Source: Carboxylicivirga linearis (GTDB taxonomy: Bacteria; Bacteroidota; Bacteroidia; Bacteroidales; Marinilabiliaceae). Taken from it: a DNA stretch of 64,000 nucleotides. The notes beneath the pieces are model-generated. The model ran no database searches, was not told where the DNA came from, and saw only the letters and a program-made list of their open reading frames with translations. Shown one piece after another: positions 46,201 to 55,280 of this stretch. The first letter of the stretch is position 1. Every line of letters starts with the position of its first letter. A program made the position numbers and the translations under genes. The DNA is taken from the NCBI RefSeq assembly GCF_018271995.1, contig NZ_JAGUCO010000011.1:1-64000 (forward strand), read 5' to 3'.

Positions 46201-46275
46201 TAATGGGGCTTTGCCCCAAACCCCACCTCATTTTTTGTCTTGACACAAAAAACGGAAGCAAAAAAAGTCAAGACT
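46201..46275. repeat. Hairpin-bearing, repeat-like intergenic segment
   Basis: GGGGC-TTT-GCCCC (46205-46217) is followed by inverted GTCTTGAC (46237-46244) and GTCAAGAC (46267-46274). This kind of block recurs next to genes in other Bacteroidota genomes to my recollection, but a second copy is not present here. The sequence to 46429 holds no convincing gene. Confidence 0.4.
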
Positions 46276-46429
46276 GCACTTGAAACATTCTCTGAACTTA
46301 ACACCTCTTAAGTTCGGCCGCGTGATCTTCGAACAAGTTCTCAGCTTCACGGTCTTACTAAAGAGTTGCTACACTTCAGAAAATATTTCAACTGAGGTCA
46401 TTCTTGGTATTCCATATTTTGTATTTAAT

Positions 46430-46909
46430 CTACAAGATTTCTTCCAATTCGTTCTCATAATCCAATCTTAAATCCTCATGCATTGAGGCCATGGCTTTTG
46501 AGATGGCTACTATCTGTCGATCGTATAAATTCTTTAAAACCTTGCTTCGTTTATAGCTCACTTTGCAGGCTCTCATTTGTTTGCAAAAGTGAATCAACAA
46601 ATCAACCTGCGTGGTTTTCTTACCTGAGTAGCGAATGTATTTTGTCAACATCCGATGCACCCGCTGAACTCCTTTTTTAGCATAATACACAGATGAATAA
46701 TTGATTGAAGCAAGCTCTTTTTCTATCTCCTCTTTTACTTCTTTTATATAATTGGCCTCGTCATCAGCTTCAAACAAAAGGTAACTCAACAGCTCTTTAC
46801 TCTCTTTCTTATACTTGGCTAATCGTAATAAGTGATCAACTAAAACCTCTTTGGGCAATCGTTTTAACTCCTTTTTAATTATGCTGATGCTACCTGTTTC
46901 TAATGCCAT
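46430..46909 (-). CDS. Conserved helical protein, 159 residues (DUF6155-like?)
   Basis: The protein is mostly alpha-helical and charged. Its opening, KKELKRLPKEVLVDHLLRLAK, resembles the DUF6155 group (a Lys-Glu-rich N-terminal helix pair), but the match is from memory and uncertain. The body contains a Tyr/Lys-rich segment (SVYYAKKGVQRVHRMLTKYI) and no signal peptide. It starts seven bases after the C92-type lipoprotein gene and belongs to the same minus-strand run. Confidence 0.55.
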   Translation of the reverse strand: MALETGSISIIKKELKRLPKEVLVDHLLRLAKYKKESKELLSYLLFEADDEANYIKEVKEEIEKELASINYSSVYYAKKGVQRVHRMLTKYIRYSGKKTTQVDLLIHFCKQMRACKVSYKRSKVLKNLYDRQIVAISKAMASMHEDLRLDYENELEEIL

Positions 46910-46916
46910 AAATAAT

Positions 46917-47537
46917 TTAGTTTGACAAATATCCTAAGAAATCGAGTTTATCTGATGCAGCCATTCCATTGGGATTACACCCTGGTTTTCCTTCCGGAAT
47001 ATCAATTCCCATTTTCTGATAATGATCAATCCATCCCTGATGATATTCTCCAGTTTCCGGATTTTTAAACGTCATTGGATCCAATACAAATACACTGTCT
47101 TGTTCAAAAATTGTATAAACAAACTCTGAGCAATAAAAACCCTCACTTTCCATTATGTAAGTATAATCGTATGGCTGTCCTTTATACTTATTTGCCAGTT
47201 CCAAAGCTTCTTCAATTGAGTGGTTGGCAATACCCTTAATTCTGAAATGACCAACAACCACTGAATCTTTTCCATTTCCAGAGGTAAAATCTTCCAAAGA
47301 TTCACATATAACTCCTTTTTCCGGGGCAGCGTGCCAAACCATAACTTTTCCATCCTTCACTTCAACCACCCCAATATGTGTAAAATGAAAATCATGCCCT
47401 GTTTGAGTTACCTCATCAATGGCAGACGACAAACTACCATTGCTTTTCCCTCTAAAAATGATATCTCCATTTTTTAAGTCTGTTGGGGCCTGACAGGCAG
47501 TTAAAAGAATTGTCATCAGTAAAATTATAATTCTCAT
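46917..47537 (-). CDS. YiiX/C92-type cysteine peptidase-like lipoprotein
   Basis: From ATG 47537 (206 residues) it has a lipoprotein signal (MTILLTAC). The NlpC/P60-like YiiX/YebB fold is visible as LKNGDIIFRGKSNG, HFTHIGVVEVKDGKV (catalytic His), and the Cys in EGFYCSEFVYTIFE. These are likely amidases or thioesterases of the cell envelope; the substrate is unknown. Its ATG overlaps the stop of the upstream 89-residue gene by one base (TGATG), so the two are translationally coupled. Confidence 0.85.
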   Translation of the reverse strand: MRIIILLMTILLTACQAPTDLKNGDIIFRGKSNGSLSSAIDEVTQTGHDFHFTHIGVVEVKDGKVMVWHAAPEKGVICESLEDFTSGNGKDSVVVGHFRIKGIANHSIEEALELANKYKGQPYDYTYIMESEGFYCSEFVYTIFEQDSVFVLDPMTFKNPETGEYHQGWIDHYQKMGIDIPEGKPGCNPNGMAASDKLDFLGYLSN

Positions 47538-47806
47538 CACTTAAAATCTATTGTAATTTTAATGGGCTTTGTACTAAAATCATTCATCATAAATCGTAAC
47601 CCTTTCATTGATTTCGATTTTATCTCTGGCAGCCACTTCTCCAGGGGTTTACCTTTTGCTTTTCCTTCCTGATCAATAACCTCCAGAAGCACATCCTTAC
47701 AATTACTTCGCGATACTCCAATTTTCACCTTTGATGTGCCATCAGGCAATGTCACTTCTTTGATTCTGTTCTGAACATTTAATTCAAATTCCATACTACA
47801 AAACAA
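47537..47806 (-). CDS. Small unknown protein, 85-89 residues
   Basis: No family is recognised. ATG 47806 is possible, as is ATG 47794 (MEFELNVQNRI), which starts the ordered part. The sequence shows strand-rich segments (TLPDGTSKVKIGVSR) and ends in IKITIDFK, resembling a small beta domain. It lies seven bases after the TPR-like gene and overlaps the C92-type lipoprotein gene, and so is part of a run of five minus-strand genes. Confidence 0.55.
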   Translation of the reverse strand: MFCSMEFELNVQNRIKEVTLPDGTSKVKIGVSRSNCKDVLLEVIDQEGKAKGKPLEKWLPEIKSKSMKGLRFMMNDFSTKPIKITIDFK

Positions 47807-47813
47807 CAGCTTA

Positions 47814-49325
47814 TTATTGGTAAATCGAAATTAATTCAAGTAATACTTCGTAGCAGTCACGCCCTTGAAGCTTGGCTTTTAACCAGGCATAAAACACCGA
47901 GGCATGCAAATCTTCTTCGGCAATCGGCTGCCAATCAAACGACTCTTCCACCTCATCATAAAAAATCTCAGATTTAGCTACTTCCGGATCTTCAACAATC
48001 TTGCCAATCAGCTTGATAAAAACCTCTACCCGCTCATACTGTTGATGATTTTTGAACAATGCTCTTTGACGCAACAAAGCCCTTACTCTATTGGAAGCAA
48101 TCTCATAGTGTCCCAACTCAAACTGAATAAAGATATCTAACAAATCTTTTTTAACCACCCACTCTATACCTGCAAACTTGGCACACCACGCATTAGAATG
48201 TCCAATGGAAGCCAGCAGTTTTGCGGCCTGTCCATAATCCCGGTTAAAAAAATGATAGATAGATTGATTGAGCTTTAGATTCAGACTTTCTTCCTGTTGA
48301 ATACTCAACTTCTCAGTAAAATTGGCATCCACAACCCTTATCGCCTCAGCTATTTTCCCCGTAAAAAACAAATTAGCTCCATACAGTTGTGTTAACTTTG
48401 GCAACATGCGTGCATATTCAGTTTTAACCAACAAACGCAGAGTTTCTCGTAATATCTTCAAGTATTTAATGGACTCGGCAAATTTCTTATTTCTGAACAA
48501 TGTATGAGCAACCATATATTGCAAACGAGCCAACATTACACGATTTGACTTTTTTTGAGCTGCTTCTTTATCTATCTGACTGTAATAGCTTACTAGTATG
48601 GGTTCGAAATGATAATAATCTTTGTTTGATGCAGCCACACTGCGTAAAATAGACATCAGCTTATAAACAACAGAAGGACGATTCGAAAGGGCTTTATTCA
48701 ACTGATACTCATCAAAAATCCATTCTACTTCTTTCTCCAAATCCACTTCTTCCTTTGATATTTTGGCCTCTCGATGCAAGTGCTTGATGATTTTGTACGC
48801 CGTATCTGCATTTTCATCTTCAACAGCAAGACGTAAATAGTTTTGCTTGCGAACTAATAACTTTCTCAAATCCTGATTGAGATCTTTAAGTGGCATATCC
48901 AGTTGGAGACTAATAATATTGTTAGCCAAAGCAAAATGCTCAGCACTCACAGCCATATTTTCAGCTTTTTGCAAATACTTCCAGGCCGTAGTTGTAATAT
49001 TATGCTCTTTCAGGTAACGAGCCATGCTCACTTGAGCGTTTATCTGTGATTCCAACGTATAATCGTTTCGGATCTGTTTGTGATAAATAAAATCATTCAA
49101 ATGCTTGTACAACTTCTTACGCAAAGCATGATACGCCTCCTTATTCCCGTCAGGATATAAATGATTGATGATTTCACCTGAATCAGCTTCCTTATTTTTA
49201 TACAAAAGCTGAAAAAGCTGTAAATCTTTCCGTCCTTCTTTCTTTTTCATCCGATGAATAAAAGCTGAAAAATCACTTACATCATTCTTCGAAAAGGTAT
49301 TTATTAACTGAACCAACGCATCCAT
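47814..49325 (-). CDS. Helical-repeat (TPR-like) protein, 503 residues
   Basis: The protein is almost entirely helical with hints of TPR-like repeats (for example ALARLQYMVAHTLFRNK and the NKKFAESIKYLKIL segment). The N-terminal part (VQLINTFSKNDVSDFSAFIH, GNKEAYHALRKKLYKHLNDF) is typical of a Bacteroidota-specific cytosolic family without a described function. It heads a five-gene minus-strand run and is divergent from the DUF2339 gene. Confidence 0.7.
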   Translation of the reverse strand: MDALVQLINTFSKNDVSDFSAFIHRMKKKEGRKDLQLFQLLYKNKEADSGEIINHLYPDGNKEAYHALRKKLYKHLNDFIYHKQIRNDYTLESQINAQVSMARYLKEHNITTTAWKYLQKAENMAVSAEHFALANNIISLQLDMPLKDLNQDLRKLLVRKQNYLRLAVEDENADTAYKIIKHLHREAKISKEEVDLEKEVEWIFDEYQLNKALSNRPSVVYKLMSILRSVAASNKDYYHFEPILVSYYSQIDKEAAQKKSNRVMLARLQYMVAHTLFRNKKFAESIKYLKILRETLRLLVKTEYARMLPKLTQLYGANLFFTGKIAEAIRVVDANFTEKLSIQQEESLNLKLNQSIYHFFNRDYGQAAKLLASIGHSNAWCAKFAGIEWVVKKDLLDIFIQFELGHYEIASNRVRALLRQRALFKNHQQYERVEVFIKLIGKIVEDPEVAKSEIFYDEVEESFDWQPIAEEDLHASVFYAWLKAKLQGRDCYEVLLELISIYQ

Positions 49326-49430
49326 TTACCACCTTTCTAAAGTCCGTTATTATATTTAAATATCACTATTTATTGCGTAATATATAAAATCCATTCATAT
49401 TTTCAAAAGTCCGTTAGTAATTCATATTGG

Positions 49431-49463
49431 TTTGATTTCACTAGCAGATCACACCTAAGTTTG
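49431..49463 (+). promoter_or_regulatory. Full Bacteroidota promoter of the DUF2339 gene
   Basis: TTTG (49431-49434), 21 bases, then TAAGTTTG (49456-49463) match the -33 TTTG / -7 TAnnTTTG consensus with allowed spacing. The start codon is 36 bases downstream. This is the clearest complete promoter in the window. Confidence 0.75.
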
Positions 49464-49498
49464 TATCGTCAATTAATTTATAACCTAAATTTTTAATC

Positions 49499-51094
49499 AT
49501 GATTGACCTGATAAAAAAGCATTGGATTACGTCACTGGGAATTTTGTTTTTGTTTTCGGCATTTACCTATTTCCTGAAAATAGCCTTTGAAAGCGGATGG
49601 TTTCCACCTGAGATTCGCGTCCTTTCAGGCTTTACCATTGGAGTGACCTTGCTATTTAGCGGATTTACCTATTACCGCAAAAGCGCTCTTTACACCTATC
49701 AGATTCTGTCAGGCTCAGGCATCAGCATTATTTATGCAACCTTTACCTACATTGCCTTTACCGATAATCTGAACTGGCCTTACAATGTAATGCTCATCTC
49801 TGTTCTGGCTCTATCAGCCCTAACAACTTTAATCAGCTATAAGTATGAACTGAGAGGTTTAATATTCATTAGTGTGTTGGGAGGTTTACTTTCCCCCATT
49901 TTGATGAAAGCCAAGCCCGAGCACGACATGGTTTTGTTTGCATATGTATTGATTCTTAACCTTGGATCGCTTTACGTGAGTATTGCTAAAAAATGGCAGG
50001 AATTAAGAGTGATGACCTTTATTGCAACTGTTTTAGTATACGCCACTTACTACATCTATTTCGATCCAACATCATGGGGACGACCATTCTTTTATGCTGC
50101 ATCATTGTTTATGGTATATATGGCCGGAATCATCTTTGCCTCTCATAAAGAAAAAGATCAGTTTACTGGCTGGAACCTTTATCTGAGCTTGCTGAATGCC
50201 ATGTTGTTTATCTTCTGGTCGATATTTATTCTGGGTAGTTTCGACATCTCTTTTACCGTGCCTTTGTTGGTGGTTGGTTTCACCTTTATGATTGCATCGG
50301 TATTTGTTTACCTTTTATCGGGTAAAAATATCTTTCCCGGGTTGATTTATGTTTGTTTGGGATTGGTCCTTTTCGCCATTTCAGCTGCTAACATCAAACC
50401 CATGAGCATCTATGGAATGGAATATGTTGTAACCACTTTACTTTGGTTTATGGTTGTTACAGGTGCTTATACCATCGGACAATTTGTGAAATCATACGAG
50501 CTACGTTATGTCAGCTATGCCGCCTGGATGCTGCTAATTATTTATTGGTTTACCGTTGCATGGGATGTTCAATGGATTACCATTTGGGGAATAAAATACA
50601 TTCCTTTTATTAATGCAGGTGCCTTTACCTGGATGCTACTGGCTAGTTTTGGATTTTACATGGGCAAAAAAGAACAAAAAGAGAATCCGGTATTGAGTAA
50701 TCTGTTTGCCATTGTATCAAATATTATTTTAGCAGGATTATTTACAATTCAAATCCGAAATATCTGGACTGCCTACGACATTGATCATTTCAGTCGACCA
50801 TTGGCTATTTCTATTTCATACATTGTATATGCTTTATTGATTTTCCTTTGGGGAGCTCATACTAAAGCCAAGTCTTTCAGAATTATGGGAACCATTGTGA
50901 TTCTTTTCACTTCGGCTAAAGTATTTTTCTGGGATTTATCAGGAGCTGCTAACATCAGCAAAATGATTTTTCTTATGATTATTGGTGTATTAACCTTGGG
51001 TATTGCCTACATAAATAAACGCTGGATAGATAAAGAAGAAACAGAACTTCCAAACCCAATAAAAGAAACAGAGGATAATACTGAAAATGCATAA
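49499..51094 (+). CDS. DUF2339 polytopic membrane protein
   Basis: The 531-residue protein has about fourteen to sixteen predicted helices and matches DUF2339: WITSLGILFLFSAFTYFLKIAFESGWF at the start, followed by short paired helices. The family is widespread in the bacterial inner membrane and has no settled function. It has its own promoter and is followed by a long hairpin (51128-51166). Confidence 0.85.
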   Translation: MIDLIKKHWITSLGILFLFSAFTYFLKIAFESGWFPPEIRVLSGFTIGVTLLFSGFTYYRKSALYTYQILSGSGISIIYATFTYIAFTDNLNWPYNVMLISVLALSALTTLISYKYELRGLIFISVLGGLLSPILMKAKPEHDMVLFAYVLILNLGSLYVSIAKKWQELRVMTFIATVLVYATYYIYFDPTSWGRPFFYAASLFMVYMAGIIFASHKEKDQFTGWNLYLSLLNAMLFIFWSIFILGSFDISFTVPLLVVGFTFMIASVFVYLLSGKNIFPGLIYVCLGLVLFAISAANIKPMSIYGMEYVVTTLLWFMVVTGAYTIGQFVKSYELRYVSYAAWMLLIIYWFTVAWDVQWITIWGIKYIPFINAGAFTWMLLASFGFYMGKKEQKENPVLSNLFAIVSNIILAGLFTIQIRNIWTAYDIDHFSRPLAISISYIVYALLIFLWGAHTKAKSFRIMGTIVILFTSAKVFFWDLSGAANISKMIFLMIIGVLTLGIAYINKRWIDKEETELPNPIKETEDNTENA

Positions 51095-51127
51095 GCAAGT
51101 TAATGGGTTATTTCCTATTTTAGCTAA

Positions 51128-51166
51128 ATACGCAAGACGATTGATTTATTCAGTCGTCTTGCGTAT
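51128..51166. terminator. Long 17-bp hairpin between DUF2339 and MFS genes
   Basis: ATACGCAAGACGATTGA pairs with TCAGTCGTCTTGCGTAT (one G-T pair), around a four- to five-base loop. No T-run follows on either strand, so it may be a factor-dependent terminator, an RNase barrier or another RNA element. Confidence 0.5.
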
Positions 51167-51190
51167 AATAAAAAGCATAAAACTTTTGTT

Positions 51191-52438
51191 ATGGAACATT
51201 CAAAATTCAGATGGATACCTTTGTTTATCACCAATTTCTTAGGTGTATTAAACGATAATTATCTGAAATACCTTATATTTTTTATTGGAACAACCTGGTT
51301 AGCTGCTGATAAAGAATCAATAATTATATCATTGGCTTCGGGGCTATTTGTTATTCCTTACATCTTATTTTCGCCATTAGCTGGTAAACTGGCCCGCGAT
51401 CATTCCAAGGCCAGAATTATTCAGAAAGCTAAGCTATTTGAAATCCCAATTATGGCGATTTCTGCAATTGGATTTATATTACACAATGTTCCTATTGCCA
51501 TGTCTGGTATTTTTCTGATGGGATTGCAAAGTGCGTTATTCTCTCCTGCCAAATACGGAATTATTCGCGACATTGGAGGAAAAGAAGGAATCCCTTACGG
51601 TACAGGAGCCATGGAAATGCTAACTTTTATTGGTGTTTTGATCGGAACTTTTGCCGCAGGTGTGGTCTCTGATACCATACAAAATGAAACCTTAGCACCC
51701 TATCGCATCGTTATTGTTTGTTCAACCATCATCCTGTTTGCCTTTCTAGGCTGGTTAACCAGTTTAAAAATTCATCCAAAAGAAACGGTACCGGATGAAG
51801 AAGCAACATCTTTGAATCCTTTTGTTTTTATAAAAGATTCATTCAAATGGAGCAAACAAGTTAAAGGATTAAACACCGTAATATTTGGATTAGCAACTTT
51901 TTGGGCCATTGGCTCATTACTACAAATGAACATTATTCCGCATTGTCGCCAGGTTTTAGAACTATCTGACACTGCCACAGGAACCATTATGGCACTAGTT
52001 GCGATAGGCATTGGGGCAGGTTGTTACGTCACGGGAGTGATTTCGAACCATAAATTAAAAATGTATTTAGTTCCGATAGGTGGATTAGGGATGGGAATCA
52101 GCGTTACCCTTATATTTTTATTAAATCCGTCAACAACCTTATTTACAATTTTAATTGTACTGACAGCCTTTTTTGCAGGAATTTTTAAAATACCATTAAA
52201 CTCATTTATTCAATCAAAAGTTGAGGGTAGAAAACTGGGAGTAATTCTAGCTTATAATAACCTCGTTCTATTTACGTTTATTTTAGCATCAGCAGGAATT
52301 TTCGGATTAGTGGAATCAGCCACCAACTCTGTTGTTGTTTTTGCAACCATTGCAGGTATAATTTGGATAATTACTCTCATTACCTGGTTGAAAATACCGG
52401 GTGCAAAACAATTAAAGGCAGAAGAAGTAGACAATTAG
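51191..52438 (+). CDS. LplT-like MFS transporter (lysophospholipid flippase)
   Basis: The 415-residue protein has about twelve membrane helices and MFS motifs (ASGLFVIPYILFSPLAGKLA ... GLQSALFSPAKYGIIRD). It resembles LplT, which flips lysophospholipids across the inner membrane. The downstream gene encodes the acyltransferase/acyl-ACP ligase that re-acylates these lipids in the LplT-Aas system; here they sit 95 bases apart, so this reading is well supported by context. Confidence 0.85.
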   Translation: MEHSKFRWIPLFITNFLGVLNDNYLKYLIFFIGTTWLAADKESIIISLASGLFVIPYILFSPLAGKLARDHSKARIIQKAKLFEIPIMAISAIGFILHNVPIAMSGIFLMGLQSALFSPAKYGIIRDIGGKEGIPYGTGAMEMLTFIGVLIGTFAAGVVSDTIQNETLAPYRIVIVCSTIILFAFLGWLTSLKIHPKETVPDEEATSLNPFVFIKDSFKWSKQVKGLNTVIFGLATFWAIGSLLQMNIIPHCRQVLELSDTATGTIMALVAIGIGAGCYVTGVISNHKLKMYLVPIGGLGMGISVTLIFLLNPSTTLFTILIVLTAFFAGIFKIPLNSFIQSKVEGRKLGVILAYNNLVLFTFILASAGIFGLVESATNSVVVFATIAGIIWIITLITWLKIPGAKQLKAEEVDN

Positions 52439-52466
52439 ATCATTAGATACTTAGACTTCTAGAATA
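52435..52466 (+). repeat. Four phased 8-bp units, TTAGA-type
   Basis: TTAGATCA, TTAGATAC, TTAGACTT and CTAGAATA follow each other without gaps; the first overlaps the MFS stop codon. This is a small degenerate microsatellite. Confidence 0.45.
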
Positions 52467-52533
52467 CTGAATGTAGATTTTCTTATAAAAAGTTTTTCTA
52501 CTGACTTCTGCCCACTGACTAAAAAATATAAAA

Positions 52534-55206
52534 ATGAAACAACATCATCCATTAATTATAAAATTCGCCAGAATATTTTTCAGTTGGTTAAGAGCTATTT
52601 TAAGCTTACGCTACACCATTGAAGTTAAAGGTGAAGAGGTATTGAAACAGGATTCTCCTAAACTAATATTGCCCAATCATCAGGCTATAATGGATCCGAT
52701 TGTTTTGTTTGCTCATTTATATAAATACACAACGGCTGTGCCAGTAGTCACCTCCGGCTATTACGATATGCCGGTAGCCAAAACCATGTTCTCGTCGTGG
52801 GGAGCGGTTCGCGTGAGTGATTTGGAAGCAGGCAGCCGTAACACTAATGTTCTGGAAGAGATAGTTAAATCGGTGAATCATGGATTTGAGCTAAAAAAGA
52901 ATATCGTCATTTACCCAAGTGGTCAGATTGCCACACAGGGATATGAGAAGATTTTGAACAAACAAAGTGCCTATCGGGTAGTTAAAGAACTGCCTCAGGA
53001 TGTTGAAGTCATTGCAGCACGAATTAGAGGTTTTTGGGGAAGTCGCTGGTCAAAAGCCTGGACGGGTAAATCGCCCAATTTCTTCGGTATGCTTTTGAAA
53101 ACAATTGGTTTTCTTTTTGTCAATCTGCTATTTTTTATGCCTCGAAGAAAAATTACCATTGAATTTGTAAACGTTTCTGAGCAAACAAAAAGCAATAGTC
53201 AATTAGGTAAAAATGAGTTTAATACTTTTCTGGAAGAAACATACAATGTTCATGGAGAAGAACCGGTTAATTATTTAAAAGCACACTTTCTGGCTACAAA
53301 ACTCAATCGTGATTTACCAGCCAGAATAAAGAATGCATTAAAAAAAGTAAAACACAGAAAACAAGAAACCAAAGAAGACGAAATACCTGCCAACACTTTA
53401 AAATTAGTGTGCTTATGCGTGGGAGAAGTTCTGGATATTCCATCAGAACAGATAAAAGAAACGGATTATTTACAGGTTGATCTGGGTGCTGACTCGTTAA
53501 ATCTGGTTGAAATTTTATCTGAAGTAGAAAACAGCTTCCCTACATTTTCGGCTCCTCAAATAACTGAAATCAGAACTATTACTGATTTATGCATGGCCGC
53601 CATGGGAAAGTTTCAAAGTGACTCAGATCTTCCCCAAAGTAATCTGGATAAAGATTTAACTCAGATAGAGAATATTAAAATCAATCCTTACAAAAGTATT
53701 TCGGAGTTATTTGTTAGTACTTTCAGTAATAACAAGCAAGATTCGTTTACCTACGATGCCATGTTGGGATCAACCAATCGCAAGGATTTCTTTCTGAAAG
53801 CATGCGTTGTTGCTGAACTATTAAAAAATAAAGTACCCGAAAAACATGTTGGTATCATGCTTCCTGCTTTACAAAGTACTACTTTGTTAATTGCAGCCTG
53901 CTACCTTTCCGATAAAATACCTGTAATGCTCAACTGGACAGTTGGAAACAAGGTTTTAGAACATTGCATAGAAACAGCAGGGATAAAAAAAATACTTTCA
54001 GCAGGATCTTTTATCGACAAGGTAAAAGAAATGCTTCCTGAGAGCATTCATTCTAAAATTATTCTGCTTGAGAAAGAAGTTCCTAATATCAATCTAATCA
54101 CAAAGCTGAAAGGTGCATTTAAAGCCACCTTTCCAGCATTTACACAAACCAATCAACCCGATGATACTGCTGTAATTCTTTTTACATCAGGAAGTGAGGC
54201 TCTGCCCAAAGCTGTGCCCCTATCGCATAAAAATATTGTGAGTGATTTATCTTCTGTTTTTGATATGATTGAGGTTAGCAATAATGAGATCTTCCTTTCC
54301 TTCTTGCCTCCTTTTCACAGCTTTGGTTTTACTGTTTTAAGTATTCTACCGCTAATTACAGGAGTAAAGATTGCCTATACTCCAAATCCAACGGATGCAC
54401 GCGAAGTGTTGAAAATATTGAAACACGTACAAGCCAATGTACTTATTGGAACGCCAGGCTTTCTAAAATTACTTTTATCGCAAGGAACATCTTACTTTTT
54501 TAAATCAATTCATTACGCCATATCAGGTGCCGAAGCCATGCCATTAGAAGTAAAAGAAAAATTCGAGAGCATGACTAAGGATGGACTGATATTAGAAGGG
54601 TATGGCATTACAGAGTGTTCGCCTGTTATTTCGCTAAACCCGGTAGAAAAACAAAAATTGAATAGTGTTGGTAAGTTACTTCCTGGATTATCAGGTTTGA
54701 TTATTGATATTGAGACAGGCAAGAAACTGGCAACAGGTGAAACAGGTATGATTTACATCAGTGGTGACAACGTTTTTGGCGGTTACCTTGATCAACCTGA
54801 ACTAAAACCTTTTAAAACTATCGATGGCAAGCAATATTACAAAACTGGCGACCTGGGTTATATAGATGATGAAGGATACTTGTTTATAACAGGTAGGTTG
54901 AAACGATTTATTAAAATTGCCGGTGAGATGATTAGTCTGCCTTTTATCGAGAATATTCTGTTGGAAAAATATGGTGAAGAAGATCAACAGGTGCTGGCAG
55001 TGGAAGGAAGCGACAAAGTCTCTCCTGCCGACATTGTATTATTTACAATCAAAGATATTGACCTAATGGAAGCCAATAATTATTTATTAAAAAACGGAGT
55101 GGCAGCCATTGCCAAAATCAAACGCATTGAAAAAGTGGATGAGATTCCTTTGTTGGGAACAGGAAAAATTAACTATCGAGTACTAAAGGAAAAAATTGAA
55201 AAATAG
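52534..55206 (+). CDS. Aas-like acyltransferase / acyl carrier / AMP-ligase fusion
   Basis: The 890-residue protein joins three modules. A PlsC acyltransferase (about 25-240) has the HX4D motif His49-Asp54 in LPNHQAIMD. An acyl carrier domain (about 285-360) has the phosphopantetheine serine Ser321 in LGADSLNLVEIL. An AMP-binding ligase (about 390-890) shows ILFTSGSEALPK and EGYGITECSPV. E. coli Aas has the first and third modules only; the integral ACP means the acyl chain could be loaded and transferred within one chain. With the MFS partner upstream, it likely re-acylates 2-acyl-lysophospholipids. Confidence 0.88.
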   Translation: MKQHHPLIIKFARIFFSWLRAILSLRYTIEVKGEEVLKQDSPKLILPNHQAIMDPIVLFAHLYKYTTAVPVVTSGYYDMPVAKTMFSSWGAVRVSDLEAGSRNTNVLEEIVKSVNHGFELKKNIVIYPSGQIATQGYEKILNKQSAYRVVKELPQDVEVIAARIRGFWGSRWSKAWTGKSPNFFGMLLKTIGFLFVNLLFFMPRRKITIEFVNVSEQTKSNSQLGKNEFNTFLEETYNVHGEEPVNYLKAHFLATKLNRDLPARIKNALKKVKHRKQETKEDEIPANTLKLVCLCVGEVLDIPSEQIKETDYLQVDLGADSLNLVEILSEVENSFPTFSAPQITEIRTITDLCMAAMGKFQSDSDLPQSNLDKDLTQIENIKINPYKSISELFVSTFSNNKQDSFTYDAMLGSTNRKDFFLKACVVAELLKNKVPEKHVGIMLPALQSTTLLIAACYLSDKIPVMLNWTVGNKVLEHCIETAGIKKILSAGSFIDKVKEMLPESIHSKIILLEKEVPNINLITKLKGAFKATFPAFTQTNQPDDTAVILFTSGSEALPKAVPLSHKNIVSDLSSVFDMIEVSNNEIFLSFLPPFHSFGFTVLSILPLITGVKIAYTPNPTDAREVLKILKHVQANVLIGTPGFLKLLLSQGTSYFFKSIHYAISGAEAMPLEVKEKFESMTKDGLILEGYGITECSPVISLNPVEKQKLNSVGKLLPGLSGLIIDIETGKKLATGETGMIYISGDNVFGGYLDQPELKPFKTIDGKQYYKTGDLGYIDDEGYLFITGRLKRFIKIAGEMISLPFIENILLEKYGEEDQQVLAVEGSDKVSPADIVLFTIKDIDLMEANNYLLKNGVAAIAKIKRIEKVDEIPLLGTGKINYRVLKEKIEK

Positions 55207-55280
55207 TCCGAGGCGTTAAGTTCAAATTCCGTCAATCACTCACAATATTCCTTTCGGACTGCGGTCTATGCACTTCGGAC

